From Paenibacillus peoriae KCTC 3763 (GTDB lineage: Bacteria; Bacillota; Bacilli; Paenibacillales; Paenibacillaceae), in NCBI RefSeq assembly GCF_000236805.1, contig NZ_AGFX01000016.1, positions 62,001-126,000 on the forward strand: 64,000 nt of DNA. Direction: 5' to 3'. Shown in pieces: positions 53,742 to 61,883 of this stretch. A program made the translations under genes and the position numbers. How positions within the stretch are numbered: the first letter of the stretch is position 1; every line of letters begins with the position of its first letter. The notes below the pieces were generated by a model. It was not told where the DNA came from, searched no databases, and worked only from the letters and a program-made list of their open reading frames with translations.

Positions 53742-54842
53742 TCAAGCTAGCTCCTTTCCTAATTCCCTTATCTTCTCGGATATGATAGATCCCATTGCGC
53801 TTGTTCCAATCAGTGTGCTGCCTGATAAGTAGATGTCCTTTGTTGCGTATTTTTCATTTAGCACCCGTTTAACCGCTTTCTCAATGGCTTGACTTTCTTC
53901 TTCCAAACCAAAAGCAAAACGTAGCATCATAGCGCCTGATAAAATAGATCCGATCGGATTGGCGATATCTCTGCCTACAATGGAATAATCCTTATTGTGT
54001 ATTTGGTTAGGTGTAAACAATCCTTTGCCTTGACGATTGAGCTCCGCTGACGGAAGTAAATTCGGTGTTCCTGCTAATGCGGAAATTTCATCCGAGAGGA
54101 TATCTCCGAACATACCGGACGTTAGAACGACGTCATAGTTATGAGGATTGGTAATGACCTGCGCAGCGGCATCATCAATGTACTGATTCACCAGAGTTAC
54201 ATCCCGATAATCTGCGCTAACCTCCTGTACAACCTCACGCCACAATTTCGAACTCTCCAGGATGACCGCCTTATCCAAGCTTGTGACCTTTTTGCTACGC
54301 TGGCGGGCAAATTTAAAAGCAGCATGAGAGCTTGCTTTGATGATTTCCTCATTGTAATACTCTTCATCGACTGCCTCTTTACCGTATTGTCCGATGCCAC
54401 GGTACTTTTTGGACATGAGCATACCTCCGGACAGGTCACGAAGCATAAGAATATTAAATCCCTCTCCAATGATGTTATTCTTTAGAGGGCTCAAATCCGC
54501 CAGCGATTTATAAACGGAAATCGGCCGCAGGTTTGTCGTAAGCTGTAGATTTTTCCGCAGCAGGGATAAGACATAGCTGGGACGCTTTTCTTGCGGTAAC
54601 TCCGGATAACGGTCGAGCCAAAGGCTACCCAATAAAATCGCGCCGCTTTCTTGACATTGCCTCAAGCTCTTGTCAGGAAGGGGATCGCCGTACTTTTGAA
54701 CAGCCTCGGTTCCGGCATCGCATCTCTCGAACTGAAAAGTATGATGAAATACGTTGCCGACTTCATTCATCACTTTGATTGTTTGATCAACGATTTCTTT
54801 GCCGATACCATCTCCATAAATAACTGAGATTTTATATGCCAT
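53742..54842 (-). CDS. isocitrate/isopropylmalate dehydrogenase family protein, atypical
   Basis: 366-residue beta-decarboxylating dehydrogenase. The substrate Arg pair lies in SLLRKNLQLTTNLRPISVY, the catalytic Lys/Tyr region in LMLRDLSGGMLM and DKAVILESSKLWREVV, and the metal Asp residues in MFGDILSDEISAL. The normally invariant NAD-loop EPVHGSAPD of IPMDHs is replaced by TPNQIHNKDYSIVG before DIANP, so cofactor or substrate handling is unusual. It is the first gene of the minus-strand cluster and should oxidatively decarboxylate a 3-substituted malate to a 2-oxoacid. It is not a standard LeuB. Confidence 0.88.
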   Translation of the reverse strand: MAYKISVIYGDGIGKEIVDQTIKVMNEVGNVFHHTFQFERCDAGTEAVQKYGDPLPDKSLRQCQESGAILLGSLWLDRYPELPQEKRPSYVLSLLRKNLQLTTNLRPISVYKSLADLSPLKNNIIGEGFNILMLRDLSGGMLMSKKYRGIGQYGKEAVDEEYYNEEIIKASSHAAFKFARQRSKKVTSLDKAVILESSKLWREVVQEVSADYRDVTLVNQYIDDAAAQVITNPHNYDVVLTSGMFGDILSDEISALAGTPNLLPSAELNRQGKGLFTPNQIHNKDYSIVGRDIANPIGSILSGAMMLRFAFGLEEESQAIEKAVKRVLNEKYATKDIYLSGSTLIGTSAMGSIISEKIRELGKELA

Positions 54843-54957
54843 CTACCCCATCTTCTCTTTTTGGTATTACGGAATAATGATTTTAATCATCCAAGACGTT
54901 CACCGTTATATTCCTTGGATTTGCTGGAAACATATAAGAGTTTGAATACACAGATTT

Positions 54958-54973
54958 AGTACAACGTTTTACT
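54958..54973. promoter_or_regulatory. LacI-type operator O1
   Basis: AGTACAACGTTTTACT is a near-palindrome centred on AACGTT, closest to the start of the dehydrogenase gene. Same core as O2 and O3. Confidence 0.7.
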
Positions 54974-55059
54974 AAAAAATAAACAATACTAATTCCATTG
55001 CTAACATCTAAGACATTCGCCAACTTCCTTTCTAAAGATTCGGCCGAATTTTGGAATTG

Positions 55060-55100
55060 CAATCAAGTACAACGTTTTAGTATAACGTTGTACTTGATTG
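55060..55100. promoter_or_regulatory. LacI-type operators O2 and O3 in a perfect inverted repeat
   Basis: CAATCAAGTACAACGTT (55060-55076), seven bases, then its exact complement (55084-55100). It contains two overlapping copies of the operator, AGTACAACGTTTTAGT (55066-55081) and AGTATAACGTTGTACT (55079-55094). It sits directly upstream of the regulator's -35. Confidence 0.8.
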
Positions 55101-55126
55101 ACAAATTCATTTTATATCAATAAAAT
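55098..55126 (+). promoter_or_regulatory. promoter of the LacI-family gene
   Basis: TTGACA (55098-55103), 17 bases, TAAAAT (55121-55126). O3 abuts the -35, so autoregulation is likely. Confidence 0.75.
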
Positions 55127-55221
55127 GAGCAAATCAAGACCATATTTTATCTTTCACAAATGTTCACATTTATCGATAAGAAAGTATGGTCAATCATTTA
55201 TGTTGGATTGGGGACTTTAAG

Positions 55222-56280
55222 ATGGCTACAATGAAGGATGTTGCTAAATTGGCTGAGGTATCCGTTTCGACAGTTTCCATTGTCGTCAACGGCAAAGCGA
55301 AGGAACGGAATATTCCCTTGAAAACCTACAATAAAGTCATGAAAGCCATGGATGAATTGGGTTATCAGCCAAATGTCAGTGCAAGACGTCTACGCAATTT
55401 GGATCAGGCCAAGCCGATCATTGCCTTATATTGGACATTAGACGCCCGGACGAATATGCTAGCGGCACTGTTGGCGGGGATTCAGTCTGAATTAGAAAAG
55501 AAACACTTTGATTGCGAGCTTGTTATACGTATTTATACGAATGATCAATTCGCCAAAGATGCTAAAGAGATCATGAATAACACTTATAACGGAATTATTA
55601 TAGGCGCTACTTCAGAAGCGGACCTTGCCTATTTGGAGTCATTATCACCCCGCATGCCGATCGTTCTGATTAATCGCCAGTCTAAAAAATTCTCCACAGT
55701 TTATGTTGATTCCCACGAAGTTGCGACAGAGGCGGTTTCCTTGCTTACGAAACAGTCGTTTGAGCGAATCGGAGTGGTGGCGGTGGAAAGTCCTTATGTT
55801 GCTTCCAGCCAGCGTATAACCGCTTTTCTTGAAGAGTGCGGGAAGCAGCATATTTCGGTCGACCAACGACACATCATTATGGCGCCAAATTCGCTTGCCG
55901 GCGGTGTTGCTGCAGCCGGGAGATATCTCCAAATGCCCGACCGGCCTAAGGCTATATTCTGCGAATCTGATACCATCGTTCTGGGAATGGTCCATCAGTT
56001 TAACTGTTTGAATATTAGTATTCCTGAAGAAGTTGCCATCATATCAATCGGGATGACTGGACCGGATGCCACCCAATATTCTACGCCGCCCATCACGGCC
56101 ATCGATATTCCATCCGAGAAAATAGCCGCAGCAGCTATCTCTATACTTTATAAATCGTTATCCAAGAAGAACCTACATGAACGGTTGTTGCCTGTTCATC
56201 AAGAAATAGCTCCGACAACTTATGTTCGAGCATCATTTCCGTTACCGCCGGATGATGTCCTTAACTTTCCGAGGGCATGA
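55222..56280 (+). CDS. LacI family transcriptional regulator
   Basis: 352-residue repressor. Helix-turn-helix at the start (MATMKDVAKLAEVSVSTVSI VVNG) with the hinge helix at YQPNVSARRLRN, then a periplasmic-binding-type effector domain from about residue 60. ATG 55222 with GGGGA seven bases upstream; an in-frame ATG at 55186 lacks one. Divergent from the LeuBCD-like cluster and flanked by three matching operators, it is the probable substrate-responsive repressor of that cluster. Confidence 0.92.
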   Translation: MATMKDVAKLAEVSVSTVSIVVNGKAKERNIPLKTYNKVMKAMDELGYQPNVSARRLRNLDQAKPIIALYWTLDARTNMLAALLAGIQSELEKKHFDCELVIRIYTNDQFAKDAKEIMNNTYNGIIIGATSEADLAYLESLSPRMPIVLINRQSKKFSTVYVDSHEVATEAVSLLTKQSFERIGVVAVESPYVASSQRITAFLEECGKQHISVDQRHIIMAPNSLAGGVAAAGRYLQMPDRPKAIFCESDTIVLGMVHQFNCLNISIPEEVAIISIGMTGPDATQYSTPPITAIDIPSEKIAAAAISILYKSLSKKNLHERLLPVHQEIAPTTYVRASFPLPPDDVLNFPRA

Positions 56281-56746
56281 AGGGCTGATCAAAGGCCCGT
56301 TCCTTGATTTTTGTAATCTCCTCTTTACTCTCAAGGTAAATGAAGTGCCTGTCTCTTTAAAATAAATGGAGCAGGCACTTTTTTTTGTGAAATGAACGCA
56401 CCATGTTGAAACACATTTCAGCATGATGCTTTTTTTGCGAAAGAAGTTTCTTAAACCCACTGGGGAATCATAGCCGTTTTTTTTGAATCAACAGTAGGTC
56501 AATAAACAACCAGATTTATGAGCCTAGTGTAATGGAAATGCTTGACAGAAGTTATGATGAAGAATATTCTCGAATAGAAGTAACTACGGTAGCTACTAAT
56601 ACTTACTAATCAGTGTATATGGCGAGAAAGCTCTTTTTGGGGATGTTTCAAGCGGTTCCAGCCTCTATGATTTTAATTATAAAGGGGGTGTGTCTACCAC
56701 AAGAGAGTGCATATATCTTTTGTACTTCTTGACGTGTAGACTCTGA
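56281..56746. other. gene-free stretch
   Basis: Holds the lacI-type terminator and a second hairpin (CATGTTGAAA/TTTCAGCATG at about 56402-56425). The remainder shows no coding pattern. Confidence 0.55.
56343..56386 (+). terminator. terminator of the LacI-family gene
   Basis: AAGTGCCTG and CAGGCACTT around a 20-base loop followed by eight T. Confidence 0.85.
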
Positions 56747-57674
56747 ATGGCAGTTTTAACGATGCTCAACCAGGTATTAGTACTATTTTTACTCATGGCT
56801 GTTGGATATGCCCTTGCCAAAAAAGGCGTAATCGACAAAAAAGGTTCCGATCAGATGACCACATTATTAAGTTATGTTGTGTTGCCATGCGCTATTTTGT
56901 ATTCATTCCAGATGAAGTTCTTGAGCAGCATGTTGCGGAATTTCCTCATTATGTGTGTTATCACTTTTGGCATTCATGTTTTCAGTATTCTTGTTTCCAC
57001 AATGATTTTCAACAAGAAGTTCGTGCCTGAAGATCAGAAAAGATGCGTTTTGCGCTTTTCCAGTACATATTCAAATTGTGGGTTTATGGGTTTTCCTCTG
57101 TTGGAGTCTCTTGGGGGGGAGCAATGGACTGTTTTATGGCTCAGCCTATAACAGTATTTACGGTTTGTTTATATGGACACACGGCTTTTTGCTTTATTCA
57201 GGTAAGACTGATAAAAAATCTATTATGAAAGCAATGTTAAATCCAAATATCATTGCGTCAATTATAGGTCTATTGCTTTACTGTTTTTCAATTTCATTGC
57301 CGAGCCCAATTTATCTGTCCGTCAAATACATTTCACAACTTAATACTGCCCTTTCCATGATTGTAATCGGTACGACAATGACCCAAATTTCATTTAGCAA
57401 TTTATTTACCGACTTGTTTTCCTGGATTGGGGTTGCCATGAGAAACCTGGTTTTTCCCTTTGCTTTATTGTTTTTGCTATATGCATTAGGAGTAAGGGGC
57501 GAACTGCTGCTCTGCAGTTTAATACCGACAGCATGTCCCGTTGCCGGCTTTTCTGTACTGTTTTCCAAATTGACAGGCAAGGATGTTGTCTTCCCCTGTA
57601 AAGTTATGACCCTATCAACCCTTGCTAGTCTCATTACCATCCCTCTTATTCTTCAAGCAGCCAATTTTTTGTAG
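56747..57674 (+). pseudogene. AEC family transporter, frameshifted
   Basis: Auxin-efflux-carrier-type permease of about 308 residues split in two frames. The first part (56747-57151) starts MAVLTMLNQVLVLFLLMAVG and reaches STYSNCGFMGFPLLESLGG; the second continues in another frame with SNGLFYGSAYNSIYGLFIWT to the stop at 57674. The break is at a run of seven G (57113-57119); six G would restore one frame. No ribosome site is clear before the ATG. It could be a mutation, a sequencing error or a phase-variable switch. Confidence 0.8.
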
Positions 57675-57769
57675 CATCAGCCTCCCGTTTCAAGGTCATC
57701 CGGATCCCCTGATTTTTTATTTAATGCTTCCCGCGAATTTTAATAATATAATTAATCTTCATTCAGAGC

Positions 57770-58165
57770 CTATTCTACTGCATTCCAGCGCATGATATAT
57801 TGTCGCAAAGGGCGTAAAATCATATGCTCGATAACGATTATCAGGATAATACTCACCGCAGTCCAGGCAAATACTTTTGCCGTATCCATATTGACTCTTG
57901 CCAAAGCGAGGGAGTAGCCAATCCCCTTGTCGCTTCCTAGCAATTCGGCCATAATTGTAATTCGTACAGCCGAACCTACAGCCAGGGTGATTCCTGTGAG
58001 GATCGGAACAGCCAGGCCGGGAATAATAATATAAGCAAACAAGCCGATAACTTCACCTCTGTATAACTTGCAGGAAAAATCATTCAGAATGGTTTTTCCA
58101 CCAAACTTCTTATTGATCGCATGAAATTCCAACAGTAGATTATCATTGATATCCTTTTGCTGCAT
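57770..58165 (-). pseudogene. sulfonate/nitrate-type ABC transporter, ATPase-permease deletion fusion
   Basis: 131-codon frame. Residues 10-45 are the start of an SsuB/TauB-type ATPase (LLLEFHAINKKFGGKTILND ... RGEVIGLF, ending before Walker A), followed without break by the C-terminal third of a permease (LAVGSAVRITIMAELLGSDK GIGYSLALARVN, then IIEHMILRPL). A deletion fused two adjacent genes. It starts right after the methyltransferase gene, probably once part of its operon. Not functional as a transporter. Confidence 0.78.
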
Positions 58166-58169
58166 AAGT

Positions 58170-58949
58170 TTACTTGGTAGCAACAAAAGTAATATGACCG
58201 TATAAGTCAGCATTGTCGTCGAATGTGCTGATCAATCTGAATAAATATTGCTTGCTGTCTTGATCCTGGCAGGCATTATTTAGAAGGTTAATGGTCCCCT
58301 CCCACCCTTCATCTACAATAAGTCCCTTTAGAGATAGCAGCGTCATGCTTCCCGTATTAACGTCAATTTTGCTGAATCCATTCTCGTTAAACAGTGCACT
58401 CCAGGCTGACTCCATCATGGGCTGAGCGTTGACATAAAGTACCTTCCGGAGATCGTTCAGTCGCGAACGGTTTTCCTCCTTCTCCGGGTCAAGCCGTACC
58501 AGCAAATCATGGGTTGCCAGTCGTCCCCCGGGTTTCAGAACTCTCATAAATTCTTTGAGGGCTTGGCGTTTCTGCTCCAGAGGAAGCATCGACAACATGG
58601 CTTCATTAACAACAACATCAAACGATTCATCCGCAAACGGAAGGGAAAGAGCATTTCCAAACTCAATATGAATGGAGTTTTCCAAACCATGGGTTTTGAT
58701 GTTTTCCCGGGCTTTCAGCACACTTGGTTCATGAAGATCGATTCCGGTTACATTACAACCGTAGGTTTTGGCAATATGAATAGCTGTCGTCCCCATATTG
58801 GGAGCTACCTCAAGCAGCTTTGTATCAGGGGTGATTTGACACGCCTCCAGAATTCTTTCCGTTGCAGCTTTACCTCCTGGACGCAATCTAGTTTTACCCA
58901 GAGAGGCTAGAAATAGATGGGCGGACTTTTCATTAGCAGTTTTATTCAT
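58170..58949 (-). CDS. class I SAM-dependent methyltransferase behind a Fur box
   Basis: 259-residue Rossmann-fold methyltransferase. SAM motif I is LLEVAPNMGTTAIHIAKTYG (the usual DxGxG is weakened to VAPNMG), motif II FDVVVNEAMLSM and post-II LKEFMRVLKPGGRLATHD. The gene lies 25 bases from a Fur operator and is followed by an ABC transporter relic, so it is probably iron-repressed. Substrate unknown. Confidence 0.88.
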   Translation of the reverse strand: MNKTANEKSAHLFLASLGKTRLRPGGKAATERILEACQITPDTKLLEVAPNMGTTAIHIAKTYGCNVTGIDLHEPSVLKARENIKTHGLENSIHIEFGNALSLPFADESFDVVVNEAMLSMLPLEQKRQALKEFMRVLKPGGRLATHDLLVRLDPEKEENRSRLNDLRKVLYVNAQPMMESAWSALFNENGFSKIDVNTGSMTLLSLKGLIVDEGWEGTINLLNNACQDQDSKQYLFRLISTFDDNADLYGHITFVATK

Positions 58950-58974
58950 GTAGTGGCACCTCTTTGATTTAATT

Positions 58975-58993
58975 GATAATAATTATCATTATC
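58975..58993. promoter_or_regulatory. Fur box before the methyltransferase gene
   Basis: GATAATAATTATCATTATC matches the 19-bp Fur consensus GATAATGATAATCATTATC at 17 positions. Confidence 0.88.
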
Positions 58994-59144
58994 ATATTCG
59001 AAGTATAAGGTCTTACTATTAACATGATTGTGATTGGAATCACTAGATTCGTAAAAAAAAAGAGTATATTTCTATTAAATCGGTTAAACACCTTTATGTT
59101 GGACACCATATCTCTAACAATACAGTAATTGAGGAGCGAACAAT

Positions 59145-59855
59145 ATGACGAAATTCTATCAAGTATTAACCCCATATTATGATGAAATATTTCCTGCAAA
59201 TGACAAGCAAATCAGCTTTCTATCCTCCTGCTTCCCAGCCGCCTCCACTCTGCTTGACGTGGGCGCAGGAACGGGCAACACTGCGATTGCTTTGACAAAG
59301 GCTGGCTATATCCTTACTGCAGCTGAACCCGAACAAAGCATGACCGTTAAGATTAAGGAAAAAGCAAACCGTGACCAGCTTCATATAAAAGTGATGCCAA
59401 ACAGCATGCAGCAAATACCCCAGTTAAATGAAACGTTTGATGGTATTTATTGTATCGGCAACACTCTTGCCCATCTGGACAATTTCAATGAAATATGTAC
59501 ATTTCTTCAAGCTGCATATGACATGCTGAATGAACAGGGTAAGCTGGTCATTCAAACTGTAAATTTCGAGAATGTATTACGTCACCAAAAATATTCCTTC
59601 CCGCTGATACAAAAAGACACGTTTACATTTACTCGTAAGTATGAGCCTTTAGATCATAAAATCAGGTTTACTACAATTTTGGAAGATCACTCAGATACTC
59701 ATTCAAATGCGATCCTTCTTTATCCTGTTACAAAAGCCCAACTTCAGAACGAGCTTCTGAATTGCGGATTTCATTCTATATCGGTATACGGTGATTATGG
59801 CAAGTCTCCCTATAGCATAGAATCACCAGCGCTCGTTATTATCGCATCCAAATAG
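59145..59855 (+). CDS. class I SAM-dependent methyltransferase
   Basis: 236-residue methyltransferase with motif I LLDVGAGTGNTAIALTKAG, the acidic end of strand 2 in LTAAEPEQSM and FDGIYCIGNTLAHLD. N-terminal YYDEIFPANDKQISFL is typical of Methyltransf_11/25-type cytosolic enzymes. Divergent from the Fur-box methyltransferase; AGGAG precedes the ATG. Single gene; substrate unknown. Confidence 0.9.
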   Translation: MTKFYQVLTPYYDEIFPANDKQISFLSSCFPAASTLLDVGAGTGNTAIALTKAGYILTAAEPEQSMTVKIKEKANRDQLHIKVMPNSMQQIPQLNETFDGIYCIGNTLAHLDNFNEICTFLQAAYDMLNEQGKLVIQTVNFENVLRHQKYSFPLIQKDTFTFTRKYEPLDHKIRFTTILEDHSDTHSNAILLYPVTKAQLQNELLNCGFHSISVYGDYGKSPYSIESPALVIIASK

Positions 59856-59961
59856 GTGTCTTAATACTCATAATAAAAGATAAAACGGGATACTAACCCT
59901 AACGTATTATTGATAGCTATTATTGAACGCCACACAAAAATCAGAATAGCTGCTTGAAATA

Positions 59962-60009
59962 AAAAAAGGTTTGTACAATTATTTAAACAATTGTACAAAC
60001 CTTTTTTTT
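59962..60009. terminator. strong bidirectional terminator
   Basis: AAAGGTTTGTACAATT and its exact complement form a 16-bp stem with an 8-base loop, flanked by A and T runs. Confidence 0.92.
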
Positions 60010-60012
60010 GGT

Positions 60013-60077
60013 ATGCCAGCGAGGAGGCGCGAAGCTCACGGTTCCCCACTCGATTGTGAGTCATACATCTCACTGCC
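60013..60077 (-). pseudogene. degenerate tRNA-Leu-like sequence
   Basis: The minus strand contains GACTCACAATCGAGTGGGGA, close to the anticodon arm and variable region of Leu tRNAs (GACTCAAAATCGAGT), followed by GTGAGCTTCGCGCCTCCTCG and CTGGCATA, which resemble a T arm and acceptor 3' strand. The D arm is unrecognisable. It mirrors the tRNA end at 63980-64000. The comparison to Leu tRNA is from memory of the family. Confidence 0.5.
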
Positions 60078-61103
60078 CTATTTAAATAAATCCGGATACA
60101 TTTCTTTCGCTAGAATCTCCATCCCGTCTATGGTGTTATAGCCATATCCGAACATATAATTGTAATCGACAGCATAAATTTGTTTGTTTTTGATCGCCTT
60201 CATACTCGATAGCTTGGAGTTGGCATAAAGCGCCTGTTTAATCGCATCAGGAGTAGTGCCACCGTTATTCGACCAATCTGGAATAATTAAGACATCTGGA
60301 TCGGCATTAATCAAGGTTTCTACACTGACCTGTCCTGTTTCACCCTCAAAAATATTATTCAGCTTGACCATTTTCATCGAGTCATTAAAGAATGTCTCAT
60401 CACCCGCGGCAAAAACATTAACTTCTTTTGGGTCACTCATATGCAAATAAGCAAATGTTTTATCCTCTTTGATGGCGGATAGTTTAGAAGTGATAGCTTC
60501 TTGTCTTCCCTTTAACTCCTTAATAAAGCTGTCTGCCTGCTCCTTCACATTGAAAATTTTGCCTACATTCTCAATGTCTTTATAGATGGATTCATACTTC
60601 CCCCCAGTAACGGAGGATTCAAGGACATAGGTTTTGACCCCCATACCGTTAAGCGTATCGACAGTTCCGACTCCCCAATCGGCATTATCAAACAAACCGC
60701 CCCGGCCAAATACCAGGTCAGGGCTGGTTCCCAAGGTCACTTCTTTACCCACGTAGCTATCGCTCAGTATATTCAATTTAGCGTATTGAGCTTCCACCGA
60801 TTTGTCCGGTGCGCCGAAGTTTGCGCCCACCCCGGCAATTTTGTCAGCCAGTCCCAAATGCAACAACAATTCTGCAGCAGGTCTCGTGTTAGCCATAATC
60901 CGTTCAGGTGCTTTATCGAAAACCTGGTCTTTCTTCTCCCACGTTGTGCCGCCTTCCACCTTCGCATAGTTCTGGATGGTAACAGGATACTGGCTCTCGG
61001 CTGTGCCTTGTGGCTTGTCTGAACCGCTTTTCTCCGTGCTACCGCAAGCACTCAATATCAACATAAAGGTTAATAGAATCCCCAACAACACGTTCTTTTT
61101 CAC
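60078..61103 (-). CDS. iron-siderophore ABC transporter substrate-binding lipoprotein
   Basis: 341-residue lipoprotein. Signal peptide with lipobox LILSACGST (Cys about 20). A FepB/FecB-type fold follows: APERIMANTRPAAELLLHLG, LSDSYVGKEVTLGTSPDLVF and a C-terminal DGMEILAKEMYPDLF. It captures a ferric siderophore or heme-like ligand outside the membrane. GTG start behind GGGGGGAAG. Last gene of a three-gene operon under a Fur box. Confidence 0.92.
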   Translation of the reverse strand: MKKNVLLGILLTFMLILSACGSTEKSGSDKPQGTAESQYPVTIQNYAKVEGGTTWEKKDQVFDKAPERIMANTRPAAELLLHLGLADKIAGVGANFGAPDKSVEAQYAKLNILSDSYVGKEVTLGTSPDLVFGRGGLFDNADWGVGTVDTLNGMGVKTYVLESSVTGGKYESIYKDIENVGKIFNVKEQADSFIKELKGRQEAITSKLSAIKEDKTFAYLHMSDPKEVNVFAAGDETFFNDSMKMVKLNNIFEGETGQVSVETLINADPDVLIIPDWSNNGGTTPDAIKQALYANSKLSSMKAIKNKQIYAVDYNYMFGYGYNTIDGMEILAKEMYPDLFK

Positions 61104-61117
61104 AATCTTCCCCCCAT

Positions 61118-61879
61118 TTATATTCCATAAGCAAACCCTAACCCCTTGGTCACAGGGTTAATATAAGTCTGGCACTTTACTTGATACAGCAACTCGATCG
61201 TTTCCGGCGTCAGAACCTCTTCAGGCGTACCGTGCGTGTACACCTCGCCATTTTTTATCGCATAGAGATAATCGCAATAATAGGCCGCCATTTCCAAATC
61301 ATGAAGAGCTGCAAGTACACCTATGTTCAACTCTTTCACGCAGAATAAAATTTCAAGCTGATAGCGAATGTCCAAGTGGTTCGTGGGTTCATCCAAAATC
61401 ATAAACCCGGGCTGTTGTGCAATTGTTCTTGCTAAAATAACCCTCTGCTTTTCACCGCCGGACAGCGATAAAAAACTGCGATTCCTGTATTCGAGCAAAT
61501 TCGTTCTAGTTAATGCTTCCTCTACAATGTCATAATCCGCTTGTTTATCGGATTCCAGCATTTTTTTATGTGGCGTCCGCCCCAACATTACCATTTGCTG
61601 AACGGTTAGATCGAAATGCATTTCATTAAATTGGCTGACCACCCCCATTTGCTGGGATACTTTTTTTTCGGAGGTTTTCAGTACATCCATATCATCTAAA
61701 AAAACGGTGCCTTTCTGGGGCACTAAGCTTTTATAAATACTTTTTAGCAGCGTCGATTTCCCACAGCCATTCGGCCCTATCAGGCCCACGAACTGTTGAT
61801 TTTTCACTCTTATGGAGACATTTTTAATGATTTCTTTTTTGCCGATCCTGATTTCCATTTGTTCCGCGGTTAATTCCAT
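61118..61879 (-). CDS. iron-siderophore ABC transporter ATPase
   Basis: 253-residue FecE/FhuC-like ATPase: Walker A GPNGCGKSTLLKSIY, signature LSLSGGEKQRVILAR, Walker B FMILDEPTNHLD and the switch His in ALHDLEMAA. It energises import through the permease encoded five bases upstream. Two ATG starts are possible (residues 1 and 8). Confidence 0.94.
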   Translation of the reverse strand: MELTAEQMEIRIGKKEIIKNVSIRVKNQQFVGLIGPNGCGKSTLLKSIYKSLVPQKGTVFLDDMDVLKTSEKKVSQQMGVVSQFNEMHFDLTVQQMVMLGRTPHKKMLESDKQADYDIVEEALTRTNLLEYRNRSFLSLSGGEKQRVILARTIAQQPGFMILDEPTNHLDIRYQLEILFCVKELNIGVLAALHDLEMAAYYCDYLYAIKNGEVYTHGTPEEVLTPETIELLYQVKCQTYINPVTKGLGFAYGI

Positions 61880-61883
61880 GCTG

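Larger units (their letters stand above)
54843..55221. other. divergent control region of the LeuBCD-like cluster and lacI-type gene
   Basis: 379 bases with three copies of one palindromic operator (54958, 55066, 55079) and a sigma-A promoter toward the regulator. No gene is seen. Confidence 0.7.

Noticed and set aside
50805-54842. Leucine biosynthesis leuBCD operon
   Set aside because: No leuA, an extra large subunit, an altered dehydrogenase loop, and a transporter plus LacI regulator point to a different role.
58060-58213. 147-codon start of the ABC fusion at 58213
   Set aside because: That start lies inside the methyltransferase gene; Met at 58165, just after its stop, is more sensible.
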